Below are positions 24,874 through 34,092 of a DNA stretch of 64,000 nt, one piece after another (position 1 is the stretch's first letter; every line of letters starts with the position of its first letter). The notes under the pieces are model-generated. The model searched no databases. It was not told the origin of the DNA and saw only the letters and a program-made list of their open reading frames with translations. The translations under genes were made by a program, and so were the position numbers. The stretch lies in assembly GCF_001280085.1 (NCBI RefSeq), contig NZ_LGED01000001.1, positions 248,001-312,000 on the forward strand. The letters run 5' to 3'. The stretch is from Saccharothrix sp. NRRL B-16348. Its GTDB lineage: Bacteria; Actinomycetota; Actinomycetes; Mycobacteriales; Pseudonocardiaceae.

Positions 24874-26175
24874 ATGTCGCTGCGCCTGCACGCCCCCGTG
24901 GTCCTGCCCTGCGATCCCGCCTGCACCGTCCTGCGCGACGCCGTGGTCGACGTCGTCGACGGCCGGATCGCCCACGTCGGCGCGGAGGCCGACGCGCCCG
25001 AGTTCACCGGCGAGGTGCGCCGGTTGAGCGGGATCCTGCTGCCCGGTCTCGTCAACGCGCACGCGCACAGCCCGATGGTGCTGCTGCGCGGCATGGGCGG
25101 CGACCTGCCGCTGCTGCGCTGGCTGCGTGAGGCGATGTGGCCCGCCGAGGCGAAGATGAAGCCGGCCGACATCCGGGTCGGGATGCTGCTCGGCGCGGTG
25201 GAGATGCTGCGCAACGGCGTGACCACCAGCGCGGAGATGTACTTCCACGGCGAGCAGCTCGCGGACGCGGTGCTGGCGGCCGGGTCGCGCGTGCTGTTCG
25301 GTGCGGCGATCATGGACCTGCCGGGCCTGCCGTGGCGGCCGATGACCGACGAGATCACCCGGTGGATCGACGCCGACGGGCTGCGGTTCGGGCCGGACGA
25401 ACGGGTCGAGCTGAGCTACGGGCCGCACTCGGCGTACATCCTGACGCCCGAGGCGCTCGGCGAGATCGCCGGCGAGGCGCGCGACCGCAGCGCGCTGGTG
25501 CAGGTGCACGTGGCCGAGTCGGCGGAGGAGGACGTGGCGCAGCGGGCGTCGCACGGGTCCGTCCCGCGTTTGCTGGAGCAGGCGGGCGTGTTGGGCGGGC
25601 GGGTGCTGTCGGCGCACTCCGTGCACCTGTCGCCGGAGGACGTGGCGATCTACGCCAGGCACGGGGTCGGCATCGCGCACTGCCCCGGCTCGAACACCAA
25701 GCTGGCGTCCGGCATCGCGCCGCTGCGGTCGTACCTCGACGCGGGCGTCGCCGTCGGGCTGGGCACGGACGGGCCGGCGTCCAACGACGACCTGGACCTG
25801 TTCGAGGAGGCCAGGTTGGCGGCGTTGCTGGCGCGCGTGACGTCGGGTGACGCGATGGCGATGCGTGCGGCGGACGCGTTGCTGCTGGCCACGCGCGGCG
25901 GTGCGGCGGCGTTGGGCCGTGACGACCTCGGCGCGTTGGAACCCGGCCGGTGGGGCGACGTGGTGCACGTGGACGTGGACGACCCGGCGTTCGCCACGGG
26001 GTTGGACGCGCCGGACGAGCAGGTGCTGGCGAACCTCGTGTGGGCTTCGGGCACGCGGCGGGTCAAGGACGTGTGGGTGGCGGGCAAGCAGGTCGTGGCC
26101 GACGGCGAGACGACGAACGTGGACCGGCGTGAGGCGCAGGCGGGCGTGCGCGAGGTGGCGGCGCGGCTGCGGTAG
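24874..26175 (+). CDS. Metal-dependent amidohydrolase, SAH/MTA-deaminase-like
   Basis: 433 aa from ATG 24874 (CAGGAT ends 6 nt upstream, no Shine-Dalgarno). Amidohydrolase-superfamily metal sites: NAHAHSPM (first HxH), HVAES (His and Glu), SAHSVHLSP (His) and GLGTDGPAS (Asp), in the order and spacing of the TrzN/AtzA/MTA-SAH deaminase group. The YGPHSAYI block matches the adenosine-type deaminases. These enzymes hydrolyse an amino group from S-adenosylhomocysteine, methylthioadenosine, 5'-deoxyadenosine or related purines. The exact substrate is open. The stop lies one base from that of the convergent SDR gene. Confidence 0.88.
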   Translation: MSLRLHAPVVLPCDPACTVLRDAVVDVVDGRIAHVGAEADAPEFTGEVRRLSGILLPGLVNAHAHSPMVLLRGMGGDLPLLRWLREAMWPAEAKMKPADIRVGMLLGAVEMLRNGVTTSAEMYFHGEQLADAVLAAGSRVLFGAAIMDLPGLPWRPMTDEITRWIDADGLRFGPDERVELSYGPHSAYILTPEALGEIAGEARDRSALVQVHVAESAEEDVAQRASHGSVPRLLEQAGVLGGRVLSAHSVHLSPEDVAIYARHGVGIAHCPGSNTKLASGIAPLRSYLDAGVAVGLGTDGPASNDDLDLFEEARLAALLARVTSGDAMAMRAADALLLATRGGAAALGRDDLGALEPGRWGDVVHVDVDDPAFATGLDAPDEQVLANLVWASGTRRVKDVWVAGKQVVADGETTNVDRREAQAGVREVAARLR

Positions 26176-26176
26176 G

Positions 26177-26857
26177 TCAGCGGGGGCGCGGGCGGACGAC
26201 GACCTCGGTGAAGTGGGCGTCGTCGCCCGCGTGCACGGCGGTGGCGACGGCCTGTGCCACCGAGTCCGCGTGCAGGTAGAGGTGCGGCTGGTAGTCGCCG
26301 CTCTCCTGCTCGCGGACACCGCGCTGCATGTCGGTGTCGACGCGTCCGGGGTGGACGGACGTGACGCGGAGGTCTTCTTCTTCGGCGCGCAGGGCGTCAC
26401 CGAACGCGCGCAGGGCGAACTTGCTCGCCGCGTAGACGCCCCAGCCGGGGTTGGCGCGCAGGCCGGCGCCGGAGTTGATCAGCACCACGTGGCCGCGGGC
26501 GGCGCGCAGCAGGGGGAGCGTCAGCCGGGTGAGTTCGGCGACGGCGACCACGTTGACCTCGAGGGTGCGGCGCCAGACGTCCGCCGTCGCCTCGGCGAGC
26601 GGGCCGAGTTCGGCGATGCCCGCGCTGTGCACCAGGACGTCCAGGCGGGTGAGGCCGGCGGTGGCGTCGGCCAGGGCGTCGGCGTCGGTCAGCTCGACCG
26701 GCCACGGTCGGGCGGACTCCAGCGACCCGGCCAGCTCCGCCAACGCGCTCTCGTCCCGACCGCCGAGCAGCAGGTCGTGCGTCGGCGCGAGGACACGCGC
26801 GACGGCCGCGCCGATGCCGCGCGACGCGCCGGTGATCAGGGCAACGGGTCGACTCAT
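26177..26857 (-). CDS. Short-chain dehydrogenase/reductase
   Basis: 226 aa from ATG 26857. NAD(P)-binding TGASRGIGAAVA (9-20), VHSAGIAELG in the NNAG position, Ser in INSGAG and the catalytic YAASK, followed by VHPGRVDTDM. Shorter than the average SDR, matching the YdfG-like actinobacterial group often annotated SDR family oxidoreductase. Substrate unknown. Its promoter region adjoins the 12-bp repeat array starting at 26875. Confidence 0.88.
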   Translation of the reverse strand: MSRPVALITGASRGIGAAVARVLAPTHDLLLGGRDESALAELAGSLESARPWPVELTDADALADATAGLTRLDVLVHSAGIAELGPLAEATADVWRRTLEVNVVAVAELTRLTLPLLRAARGHVVLINSGAGLRANPGWGVYAASKFALRAFGDALRAEEEDLRVTSVHPGRVDTDMQRGVREQESGDYQPHLYLHADSVAQAVATAVHAGDDAHFTEVVVRPRPR

Positions 26858-26863
26858 ACCAGC

Positions 26864-26869
26864 ACCCTA
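26864..26869 (-). promoter_or_regulatory. Leaderless -10 element TAGGGT
   Basis: On the minus strand it ends 6 nt before ATG 26857. The first repeat of the neighbouring array begins 6 bases further upstream, so the array could overlap the -35 region. Confidence 0.55.
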
Positions 26870-26874
26870 AACCG

Positions 26875-27058
26875 CGAGAGTCCTACGTTCGCGCCGCGAG
26901 AGTCCTACCTCCACGTCGCGAGAGTCCTACGTTCAGCGCGCGAGAGTCCTACCTCCAGGACCGGTGAATTCAACACTCGGCGTTCTGCCGCTCGTCGTGA
27001 GCGTTGAATTCAGGCTCCGTGAACGTAGGACTCTCGAGGGCTGGGCGTAGGACTCTCG
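26875..27058. repeat. Array of 12-bp repeat CGAGAGTCCTAC, four direct and two inverted copies
   Basis: Exact copies at 26875-26886, 26897-26908, 26919-26930 and 26941-26952 with 22-nt period (about two helical turns), then inverted exact copies at 27025-27036 and 27047-27058, also 22 nt apart. The linkers alternate GTTC and CTCC after the unit. The two halves flank the stem-loop at 26965-27012, so the whole is a large imperfect inverted repeat. It lies between the SDR promoter and the 3' end of the first phoX-like gene. No ORF is supported here. Confidence 0.9.
26965..27012. repeat. Inverted repeat around TGAATTCA, central stem-loop of the array
   Basis: Arms TGAATTCAACACTC (26965-26978) and GAGCGTTGAATTCA (26999-27012), complementary at 13 of 14 positions with a 20-nt loop. 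Each arm contains the palindrome TGAATTCA. Could terminate the phoX-like transcript or bind a protein. Confidence 0.7.
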
Positions 27059-27103
27059 AGGTGTGGAGGGCTCGGCGCTGGGCGCGAGCCCTCCACCTCG
27101 GGG

Positions 27104-29186
27104 TCAGCCGCAGATGCGGCCCTTGTCCTTCTTCCACACCGCGACCACGGACGGGCGGGGCTGGGAGGTGCCGCCGTCCGGCCAGTGCGACAGCGGGTTG
27201 CCTGCCGACGCGCCGTCGATCTCACCGGGGTGCTGCACGGCCACGAGCACGAAGTCGTCCTCGATGACCGGGCCGCACGTCTCGGCGCCCTTCGGCACGG
27301 TCAGGAACTGCTTCACCCGGCCGCGGTACGGGCCCTCGACCGGCACCGCGAACAGGCCGTCGTTGGACTTCAGCGCGTTGCCGTCGGTGGAGATCCACAG
27401 GTTGCCCTGCGCGTCGAACGCCACGTTGTCCGGGCACGAGATCGGCGAGACCTGGGTCTTGTCGTAACCGCCGAAGTACGTGTCGGCCGACGTCGGGTCG
27501 CCGCACACCAGCATCAGCTTCCACGAGAACGACGTGGCGGTGTTGTCGCCGCGGCGCTCCTCCAGCTCCAGCACGTGCCCGTGCCGGTTGTTGGGGCGCG
27601 GGTTCGGCTCGGTCGCGCCTTCCTTGCCCGCCTTGCCGCGGTCGGTGTTGTTGGTCAGCGCCGCATACACCCGGCGGTTGCGCGGGTTCGGCTCGACGTC
27701 CTCGGGACGGTCCATCTTGGTCGGGCCGACGGCGTCCGCCGCGAGCCGCGTGAAGACGTAGACCTCCTCGGCGGTGAAGCCGGGCACGAACGAGCGGTCG
27801 CCCGCGGCCAGCGGGATCCACTCGCCGGTGCCGTCGAACGCGCCGTCGGCGGGCAGCTTGCCGGAGCCGTCGATCTCGGCGACCGGGCTGTCGCCGGTGA
27901 ACTTGGCGACGTACAGCGTGCCCTTGTCGAGCAGCTTCTTGTTGTGCTCGCGCGCGTGCTTGCTGTTGCCCGGCTTGACCCGTTCGTCGGACACGAACTT
28001 GTACATGTAGTCGAAGCGCTCGTCGTCGCCCATGTACGCGACCACGCGGCCGTCACGGGCGACGATCACGTTCGCGCCCTCGTGCTTGAAGCGGCCGAGC
28101 GCGGTGTGCTTGACCGGCGTCGAGTCGGGGTCGAGCGGGTCGATCTCGACGACCCAGCCGAACCGGTTGGTCTCGTTGAGCTCCTGCGCCACGTCGAACC
28201 GCTTGTCGAACCGCTCCCACTTGCGCTCGGACGCCGCGCCGCGCAGGCCGTAGCGGGCCAGCCGCGCCTTGGCGACCGGGTCGGTGATCGAGTCCGCGTT
28301 GGCGAAGTACTGGTTGAAGTTCTCCTCGCCGGACAGGATCGTGCCCCACGGCGTCACGCCGCCGGCGCAGTTGTTGAGCGTGCCCAACACCTTCGTGCCG
28401 GGTCGGGTCGGCGGAGGTCTTGAGGTACTTCGAGCCCGCCGCCGGGCCGGTGACCTTGAACTCCGAGGTCGCGGTCAGCCGCCGGTTGTAGCGCCGGTCC
28501 AGCTTGGGCACCAGCTTGCCGCTGCGCCGGTCGCGCTCGACCAGCACCACCGACGCGCCGTGCGCGGCCCAGGCGATCTCGGTCTGCTCGCGGGTGGGGT
28601 TGTCCGCGTCCCAGTCCGTGAACAGGAAGTCCTCGGAGGTGTACTCGTGGTTCGCCACGAGCACCCACTGGTCGTGCCTGCCGACCGGGACCAGGCCGAC
28701 GAAGTCGCAGTTGTAGCCGAACTGCTTCGCCTGCGCCGCCGGGGTCTGCCGGTCGAAGTCGAACGCGGGCGCGCCGGGCAGCACCGGGTCGCCCCAGCGC
28801 AGCACGACGCCCTGCTCGTAGCCCTCGGGCGTGACGACGCGGTCCTCGGTGTTGGGCGCGACGGCGGCGAAGTTGAGGCCGTCACGGCGACGGCCGCCGC
28901 CCAGGTCGGCGTCGACCTCGACCTCGGGCTTCGCGGCGGCGCTGCCGGCACCGACCAGCCCGACACCCGCGCCCGCGACGGCGAGCACCGCGCCCGCCTT
29001 CAGCAGGCCGCGCCGACGCACGACCTCGCCGACGACGTCACCGAAGTAGGCGTTGTCGGACGTGTTGGGCGCCTCGTGCGCGCACGCGTCGCCGCAGCGG
29101 TACTTGCAGGTGATCGCCGAACGCCCGAGGGGGTGGTTGGGCAGCAGGGGCAGCAGGCGCCGCCCCCGATCGGTGGATGAGGACAC
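27104..29186 (-). pseudogene. PhoX-type alkaline phosphatase, frame broken by one extra base (first copy)
   Basis: From GTG 29186 (GGAGG at 5 nt). The N-terminal part has GRSAITCKYRCGDAC, then a twin-Arg segment RRRGLLKAG with a hydrophobic stretch (about 60-85), fitting Tat export. The frame breaks near 28400-28402: the plus strand reads CCGGGT where the paralogue has CCGGT. Removing one base joins ...KTSADPT to GTKVLGTLNNCAGGVTPWGT and gives about 694 aa, normal for PhoX (DUF839). The downstream part keeps family blocks ILSGEENFNQYF, GRFKHEGANV, ADTYFGGYDKT and CPDNVAFDAQGNLWISTDG. PhoX enzymes are Ca/Fe-dependent phosphomonoesterases outside the membrane. As read, it is two fragments, 28053-29186 and 27104-28390; an assembly error is likely. 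Confidence 0.8.
28303..28401. repeat. 99-bp segment identical to 30522-30620
   Basis: Shared exactly between the two PhoX genes, and it ends exactly at the frame break in both. Confidence 0.9.
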
Positions 29187-30521
29187 ACGGACCTCCGAGA
29201 TCGCTCAGTGGGAACCGGGCGACCGTAAGAGGGCAAGCCCACCTGCAGCGGACTTCGAAGTGAACGCGAGGCGAACTCCTCGATCGTTAGCGTGCCGAAA
29301 CCACCAGCTCACACCGCGTGTCGCCGGGCGGTCACGCACCGATGCGGTGGTGTTCCCGCCACACCGCGACCACAGCCGGGCGGGGTTGCGAGTCGCCGCC
29401 GTCCGGCCAGTGCGAGACCGGGTTGTCCGCGCTCGCGCCGTCCACCTCGCCGGGGTGCTGCACGCACACCGTGACCACGCGTTCGCCGATCACCGGCCCG
29501 CACGTCTCCGCGCCGCGCGGCACGGTCAGGAACGCCTGGAGCCGCCCGCGCTGCGCCCCGGACACCGGCACCGCGTACAGGCCGTCGTTGTACCCGTTGA
29601 GCGCGCCGCCCGAGTCGCTGGAGATCCACAGGTTGCCGTGCCGGTCGAACGCCACGTTGTCGGGGCTGGAGATCGGGGACACGCGGGTCTTGTCGTAGCC
29701 CGCGAAGTAGGTGTCGGGCGACGCCGGGTCGCCGCACACCAGCATGAGGTTCCACGTGAACGTGAGCGCGAGGGCGTCGCCGCCGCGTTCGGCGAGCTCC
29801 AGCACCTGGCCGTGCTTGTTGGCCACCCGCGGGTTCGGCTCGGTCGCGCCTTCCTTGCCCTCCTTGCCGCGGTCGACGTTGTTGCTCAGGGCGAGGTAGA
29901 CGACGCCGGTGCGCGGGTGGGTCTGGATGTCCTCCGGTCGGTCCATCCTGGTCGCGCCGACCTTGTCCGCGGCGAGCCGGGTGAAGACGTAGACCTCCTC
30001 GGCGGTCATGCCCGGCACGAACGACCGCGTGCCGCTGACCAGCGGGATCCACTCGCCGCGGCCGTCGAACCGGCCGTCGGAGGGCAGCGTGCCGGAGCCG
30101 TCGATCTCGGCGGGCGGGCTGTCGCCAGTGAAGCGGGCGACGTACAGCGTGCCGTCGTCGAGGAGGGTCATGTTGTGCCGGCGGGCGGCCTTGCTGTCGC
30201 CCCGGCGGACCTTGCCGGTGGAGACGAACTTGTAGACGTACTCGAACCGCTCGTCGTCGCCGGAGTAGGCGACCACCCGGCCGTCGCCGGCGACGCGGAC
30301 GTTGGCGCACTCGTGCTTGAAGCGGCCGAGCGCGGTGTGCTTGACCGGTGTGGACTCGGGGTCGGTCGGGTCGATCTCGACGACGTAGCCGAACCGGTTG
30401 GCCTCGTTGGGCTCCTGGGCGAGGTCGAACCGCTTGTCGAACCGCTCCCACTTGCGGGTGGTGGCCGTGCCGGTGATGCCGTAGCGGGTCAGGCGGGGGT
30501 CGGCGAGCGCGTCGGCGTTGC

Positions 30522-30620
30522 CGAAGTACTGGTTGAAGTTCTCCTCGCCGGACAGGATCGTGCCCCACGGCGTCACGCCGCCGGCGCAGTTGTTGAGCGT
30601 GCCCAACACCTTCGTGCCGG
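30522..30620. repeat. 99-bp segment identical to 28303-28401
   Basis: Second member of the inter-paralogue identical pair; its last 31 bases are the first unit of the tandem duplication at 30590-30651. Confidence 0.9.
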
Positions 30621-30651
30621 TTGTTGAGCGTGCCCAACACCTTCGTGCCGG
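30590..30651. repeat. 31-bp perfect tandem duplication inside the second PhoX gene
   Basis: Units 30590-30620 and 30621-30651 are identical; 31 is not a multiple of three, so the frame shifts. Confidence 0.92.
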
Positions 30652-31513
30652 TCGGGTCGGCGGAGGTCTTCAGGTAGTCCGAGCCCGCCGCCGGACCCGT
30701 CAGCCGGAACGGTGTGGTGGCCGTGATGCGGCGGTTGTAGCGGGAGAACCGCGTGCTCAGGCGGCCGTCGCCGGACTGGCGGACCTGCACGACGGACAGG
30801 CCGTGCGCCGCCCACGCGATCTCGACCTGCTCGCGGGTGGGGTGCTCGGCGTCGTAGCCGCGGAACATGAACGGCTCGCCGGTGTACTCGTGGTTGGTCA
30901 CCAGCAGGCTCGTCCGGCCGGTCGGGTCGAGCGGCAGCAGCGCGGCGAAGTCGCAGTTGTACCCGAACTGGCGGGCCTGCGCGGCGGCGGTCTGGCGGTC
31001 GAAGTCGAACTCCGGCGCGTCGGGGAAGAGCGGGTCGCCCCAGCGGATCACGACTTCCTGGCGATAGCCCTCGGGGACGACGACGGCGTCGAGCGTGTTC
31101 GGCGCGACCGGTTCGAAGTCCAGGCCGGCGGGACGCGGTTCGGTGGGACGGGGTTCCGCTGCCGCACTGCCCGCGCCACCGCCGAGGGCGGCGACGATCA
31201 CCGCCGCTTTGATCGCGGTGCGCCGGTCGACCAGGTCGCCGAAGTACGGGTTGCCCGAGGTGTTCGGCACGGCGTGGAAGCACGCGTCGCCGCAGCGGTA
31301 CTCGCAGGTGATCGCCGCGCGGCCGGCGGAGTGGTTGGCCAGCAGGGGAAGGTGACGCACCACGGTGGCCTCCTACGGTCAGTACGGGACCAACCGACAG
31401 TAGGCCGGCGTTCACCCGTTGTTAACCCGGCAAGTCCTCGCCGGCGGGAATCACTTCGGTCCGCGGCCGGCCCCGGCCAATTGCTGAGCATGACGAAGCG
31501 ACTGGGCCCGCAC

Positions 31514-31519
31514 TACGGT
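31514..31519 (+). promoter_or_regulatory. Leaderless -10 element TACGGT
   Basis: Ends 7 nt before GTG 31527; the in-frame ATG at 31521 would be only 1 nt away, so GTG is preferred. Confidence 0.55.
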
Positions 31520-31526
31520 CATGGGT

Positions 31527-32168
31527 GTGGATGCGGTGGTGTTCGACCTCGACGGCGTGCTGGTGGACTCCGAGCGGATGTGGGACGAGGTGCGCCAAGC
31601 CTTCGCCGCCCGGCACGGTGGCACGTGGCGGCCGGCGGCGACCAGGGCGATGCAGGGCATGAGCACGCCCGAGTGGGCGACGTACCTGGTGACCGAGGTC
31701 GGCGTGCGGCTGACACCGGCCGAGGCGGCGGCGGGCGTGATCGGCGAGATGGCCGAGCGGTACGCCGAGGGCCCGCCCGTGCTGCCGGGCGCGGTGGACG
31801 TCGTGCGCGAGGTGGCGTCCCGCTACCCGGTCGCCATCGCCAGCTCGTCACCGCCGGTCCTGATCAAGTCGTTCCTCGCCGCCACCGACCTCACCGACGT
31901 CGTCCAGGTGGCGATCTCCAGCGAACAGGCGGGCGCGGGCAAGCCGGCGCCGGACGTCTACCTCCTGGCGACGTCGAAGCTGGGCGTCGACCCGACCCAC
32001 AGCGCGGCGGTGGAGGACTCGACCAACGGCCTGCGCGCCGCCCTGTCCGCCGGCATGACCGTCTACGCCGTCCCGAACGAGCACTTCCCGCCGGATCCGG
32101 CGGTGTTGGCGCACGTCACCGTGCTGCGGCGGCTGTCGGACCTGCCCGGCGCGCTGCCGACGCCCTAG
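31527..32168 (+). CDS. HAD-family hydrolase, beta-phosphoglucomutase/phosphatase type
   Basis: 213 aa from GTG 31527. Motif I FDLDGVLVDSE (6-16; Asp7 and Asp9), motif II IASSSPP, motif III Lys in AGAGKPAPDVYLLA and motif IV VEDSTNGLRAALSAGM. The small helical cap between motif I and II (residues about 15-85) marks subfamily I with C1 cap, the group of beta-phosphoglucomutases and sugar-phosphate phosphatases. The substrate cannot be fixed. Its TAG stop lies inside the -10 hexamer of the next gene, so the two genes abut with separate starts. Confidence 0.9.
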   Translation: MDAVVFDLDGVLVDSERMWDEVRQAFAARHGGTWRPAATRAMQGMSTPEWATYLVTEVGVRLTPAEAAAGVIGEMAERYAEGPPVLPGAVDVVREVASRYPVAIASSSPPVLIKSFLAATDLTDVVQVAISSEQAGAGKPAPDVYLLATSKLGVDPTHSAAVEDSTNGLRAALSAGMTVYAVPNEHFPPDPAVLAHVTVLRRLSDLPGALPTP

Positions 32169-32171
32169 CGT
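32166..32171 (+). promoter_or_regulatory. Leaderless -10 element TAGCGT overlapping a stop codon
   Basis: Ends 7 nt before ATG 32179; its first three bases are the stop codon of the HAD gene. Confidence 0.55.
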
Positions 32172-32178
32172 GCCCACC

Positions 32179-32907
32179 ATGGAGCGACGAGTTGCGGTGG
32201 TCACCGGGGCGGCGCAGGGGATCGGGTTGCGGGTGGCCCGGGTGTTGCGCGCGGACGGGTACGAGGTGGTCGGGTTCGACCTCGCGGAGACCGAGGGCGG
32301 CGTGGTGGGCGACGTGTCGTCGCCGTACGACGTGGCCAGGGTGGTCGAGCGGGTGGGCGACCGGGTCGACGTGCTGGTGAACAACGCCGGGATCGCGGGG
32401 ATCGTGCCGTTCGAGGACACGTCCTTGGAGCTGTGGGAGCGGATGGTGGCGGTCAACCTGACCGGGCCGTTCCTGCTGACGCAGGCGTTGGGGCGGGTGA
32501 TGCTGGCCCGCGGGCAGGGCGCGGTGGTGAACATCGCGTCCGTGGCCGGGTTGCGCGGTGTCGCCGACCGGGCCGTCTACAACACCACCAAGCACGGGCT
32601 GATCGGCATGACGCGCACGCTCGCCGTGGAGTGGGGCGGGCGCGGTGTCCGGGTCAACGCGGTGTGCCCCGGCTGGGTGAAGACCGAGATGGACGTCGAG
32701 TCGCAGGCCGGCGGGCACTACGACGACGCCGACATCACCGACCACGTCCCGATGGGCCGGTTCGCGGCGCCCGACGACATCGCGCAGGCCGTCGCCTTCC
32801 TGGCCGACCCGAGCCGGAGCGGTTTCATCAACGGCGTCGCGCTGCCGGTGGACGGCGGCTGGACGGCCGACGGCTCGTGGCAGTCGCTGCGGCTGTCCAA
32901 GCGCTGA
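32179..32907 (+). CDS. Classical short-chain dehydrogenase/reductase (FabG-like)
   Basis: 242 aa from ATG 32179. TGAAQGIGLRVA (9-20), VNNAGIAG, Ser in NIASVAGLRG, YNTTKHGL (catalytic Tyr and Lys), PGWVKTEM, and the C-terminal NGVALPVDGGW typical of FabG-like enzymes. Probable NAD(P)H-dependent oxidoreductase of a hydroxyl/keto compound; substrate unknown. Ends at a strong hairpin shared with convergent ino1. Confidence 0.92.
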   Translation: MERRVAVVTGAAQGIGLRVARVLRADGYEVVGFDLAETEGGVVGDVSSPYDVARVVERVGDRVDVLVNNAGIAGIVPFEDTSLELWERMVAVNLTGPFLLTQALGRVMLARGQGAVVNIASVAGLRGVADRAVYNTTKHGLIGMTRTLAVEWGGRGVRVNAVCPGWVKTEMDVESQAGGHYDDADITDHVPMGRFAAPDDIAQAVAFLADPSRSGFINGVALPVDGGWTADGSWQSLRLSKR

Positions 32908-32916
32908 CCCGGCGAA

Positions 32917-32945
32917 CCCCCTGCGCCCGGACCGGGTGCAGGGGG
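32917..32945. terminator. Bidirectional hairpin terminator
   Basis: 13-bp arms (32917-32929 and 32933-32945, one G-T pair) with a 3-nt loop between the convergent SDR and ino1 genes. Confidence 0.75.
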
Positions 32946-32959
32946 CCTGTCCGCGGAGG

Positions 32960-34051
32960 TCAGCGCTCCACGTCGCCGCGGATGAACGCCTCGACCGCCT
33001 CGTGCGCGGCGGAGTCCGAGTACTGCACGGGCGGCGACTTCATGAAGTACGACGACGCCGACAGGATCGGGCCGCCGATGCCCCGGTCGAGCGCGATCTT
33101 CGCGGCGCGCACCGCGTCGATGATGATGCCCGCCGAGTTCGGCGAGTCCCACACCTCGAGCTTGTACTCCAGGCTCAGCGGCACGTCGCCGAACGCGCGA
33201 CCCTCCAGCCGCACGTACGCCCACTTGCGGTCGTCCAGCCACGCCACGTAGTCGGACGGCCCGATGTGCACGTTCCGCTTGCCGAGGTCGCGGTCGACCT
33301 GCGAGGTCACCGCCTGCGTCTTGGAGACCTTCTTGGACTCGAGCCGCTCCAGCTCCTTCATGTTCAGGAAGTCCATGTTCCCGCCCACGTTGAGCTGCAT
33401 CGTCCGGTCCAGCTGGACGCCGCGGTCCTCGAACAGCTTGGCCAGCACGCGGTGCGTGATGGTGGCGCCGACCTGCGACTTGATGTCGTCGCCGACGATC
33501 GGCACGCCCGCCGCGCGGAACTTCTCCGCCCACTCCGGGTCGGAGGCGATGAACACCGGCAGCGCGTTGACGAACGCCACACCGGCGTCGATGGCGGCCT
33601 GCGCGTAGAAGCGGTCCGCCTCCTCCGAGCCGACCGGCAGGTACGACACCAGCACGTCGACCTCGGCGTCGCGCAGCGCCCGCGCCACGTCGACCGGCTG
33701 CTCGTCGGACTCCTCGATGGTCTCCCGGTAGAACCGGCCGAGACCGTCGAGCGTGTGACCGCGCTGCACGGTGACGCCCAGCGGCGGCACGTCGGCGATC
33801 TTGATCGTGTTGTTCTCGCTCGCCCCGATGGCCTCGGACAGATCCGCGCCGACCTTCTTGGCGTCCACGTCGAACGCGGCGACGAACTCGATGTCGCGCA
33901 CGTGGTAGTCGCCGAACCGGACGTGCATCAGACCGGGCACGCGGGTGCTCGGGTCGGCATCGCGGTAGTAGTGGACGCCCTGCACCAGCGACGCCGCGCA
34001 GTTGCCGACCCCGACAATGGCCACTCGAACGGTGCGGCGGTTGTCGCCCAT
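32960..34051 (-). CDS. ino1: Inositol-3-phosphate synthase
   Basis: 363 aa from ATG 34051, with AGGAGGACT upstream. NAD-binding [11 protein letters not shown] (11-21), and actinobacterial Ino1 blocks [82 protein letters not shown], and [31 protein letters not shown]. It turns glucose 6-phosphate into inositol 3-phosphate, the first step to phosphatidylinositol, mycothiol and related glycolipids. The length matches the mycobacterial enzyme. The PadR gene is directly upstream on the same strand, 41 bases away, as in the Rv0046c-Rv0047c arrangement. Confidence 0.97.
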   Translation of the reverse strand: MGDNRRTVRVAIVGVGNCAASLVQGVHYYRDADPSTRVPGLMHVRFGDYHVRDIEFVAAFDVDAKKVGADLSEAIGASENNTIKIADVPPLGVTVQRGHTLDGLGRFYRETIEESDEQPVDVARALRDAEVDVLVSYLPVGSEEADRFYAQAAIDAGVAFVNALPVFIASDPEWAEKFRAAGVPIVGDDIKSQVGATITHRVLAKLFEDRGVQLDRTMQLNVGGNMDFLNMKELERLESKKVSKTQAVTSQVDRDLGKRNVHIGPSDYVAWLDDRKWAYVRLEGRAFGDVPLSLEYKLEVWDSPNSAGIIIDAVRAAKIALDRGIGGPILSASSYFMKSPPVQYSDSAAHEAVEAFIRGDVER

Positions 34052-34092
34052 GCCGAGTCCTCCTTAGTTCTTCCGTGCTCGTATTCGGGGGG

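Larger units (their letters stand above)
29332..31363 (-). pseudogene. PhoX-type alkaline phosphatase, frame broken by a 31-nt tandem duplication (second copy)
   Basis: From GTG 31363 (AGGAGG at 5 nt). Paralogue of the gene at 27104-29186 with the same order of blocks: GRAAITCEYRCGDAC, a shorter exported-type segment with DRRTAIKAAVIVAALGG, FDFDRQTAAAQARQFGYNCDF, and VTNHEYTGEPF. After DPTGTKVLGTLNN the frame is lost because 31 bases (30590-30620) are repeated directly at 30621-30651. Deleting one unit restores a continuous protein of about 666 aa. The C-terminal part, with ILSGEENFNQYF and CGDPASPDTYFAGYDKT, runs to the stop at 29332. Two tandem paralogues imply duplication; both would be exported phosphatases if intact. 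Confidence 0.8.

Noticed and set aside
26875..27058. 12-bp repeats considered as a CRISPR array
   Set aside because: Repeat units are 12 bp, linkers are 10 bp and not unique, copies occur in both orientations, and there are no cas genes.
28300..28410. Programmed frameshifting in the PhoX genes
   Set aside because: No slippery run or downstream structure common to both was found, and the two indels differ in kind but share the edge of a 99-bp identity, which fits assembly error better.
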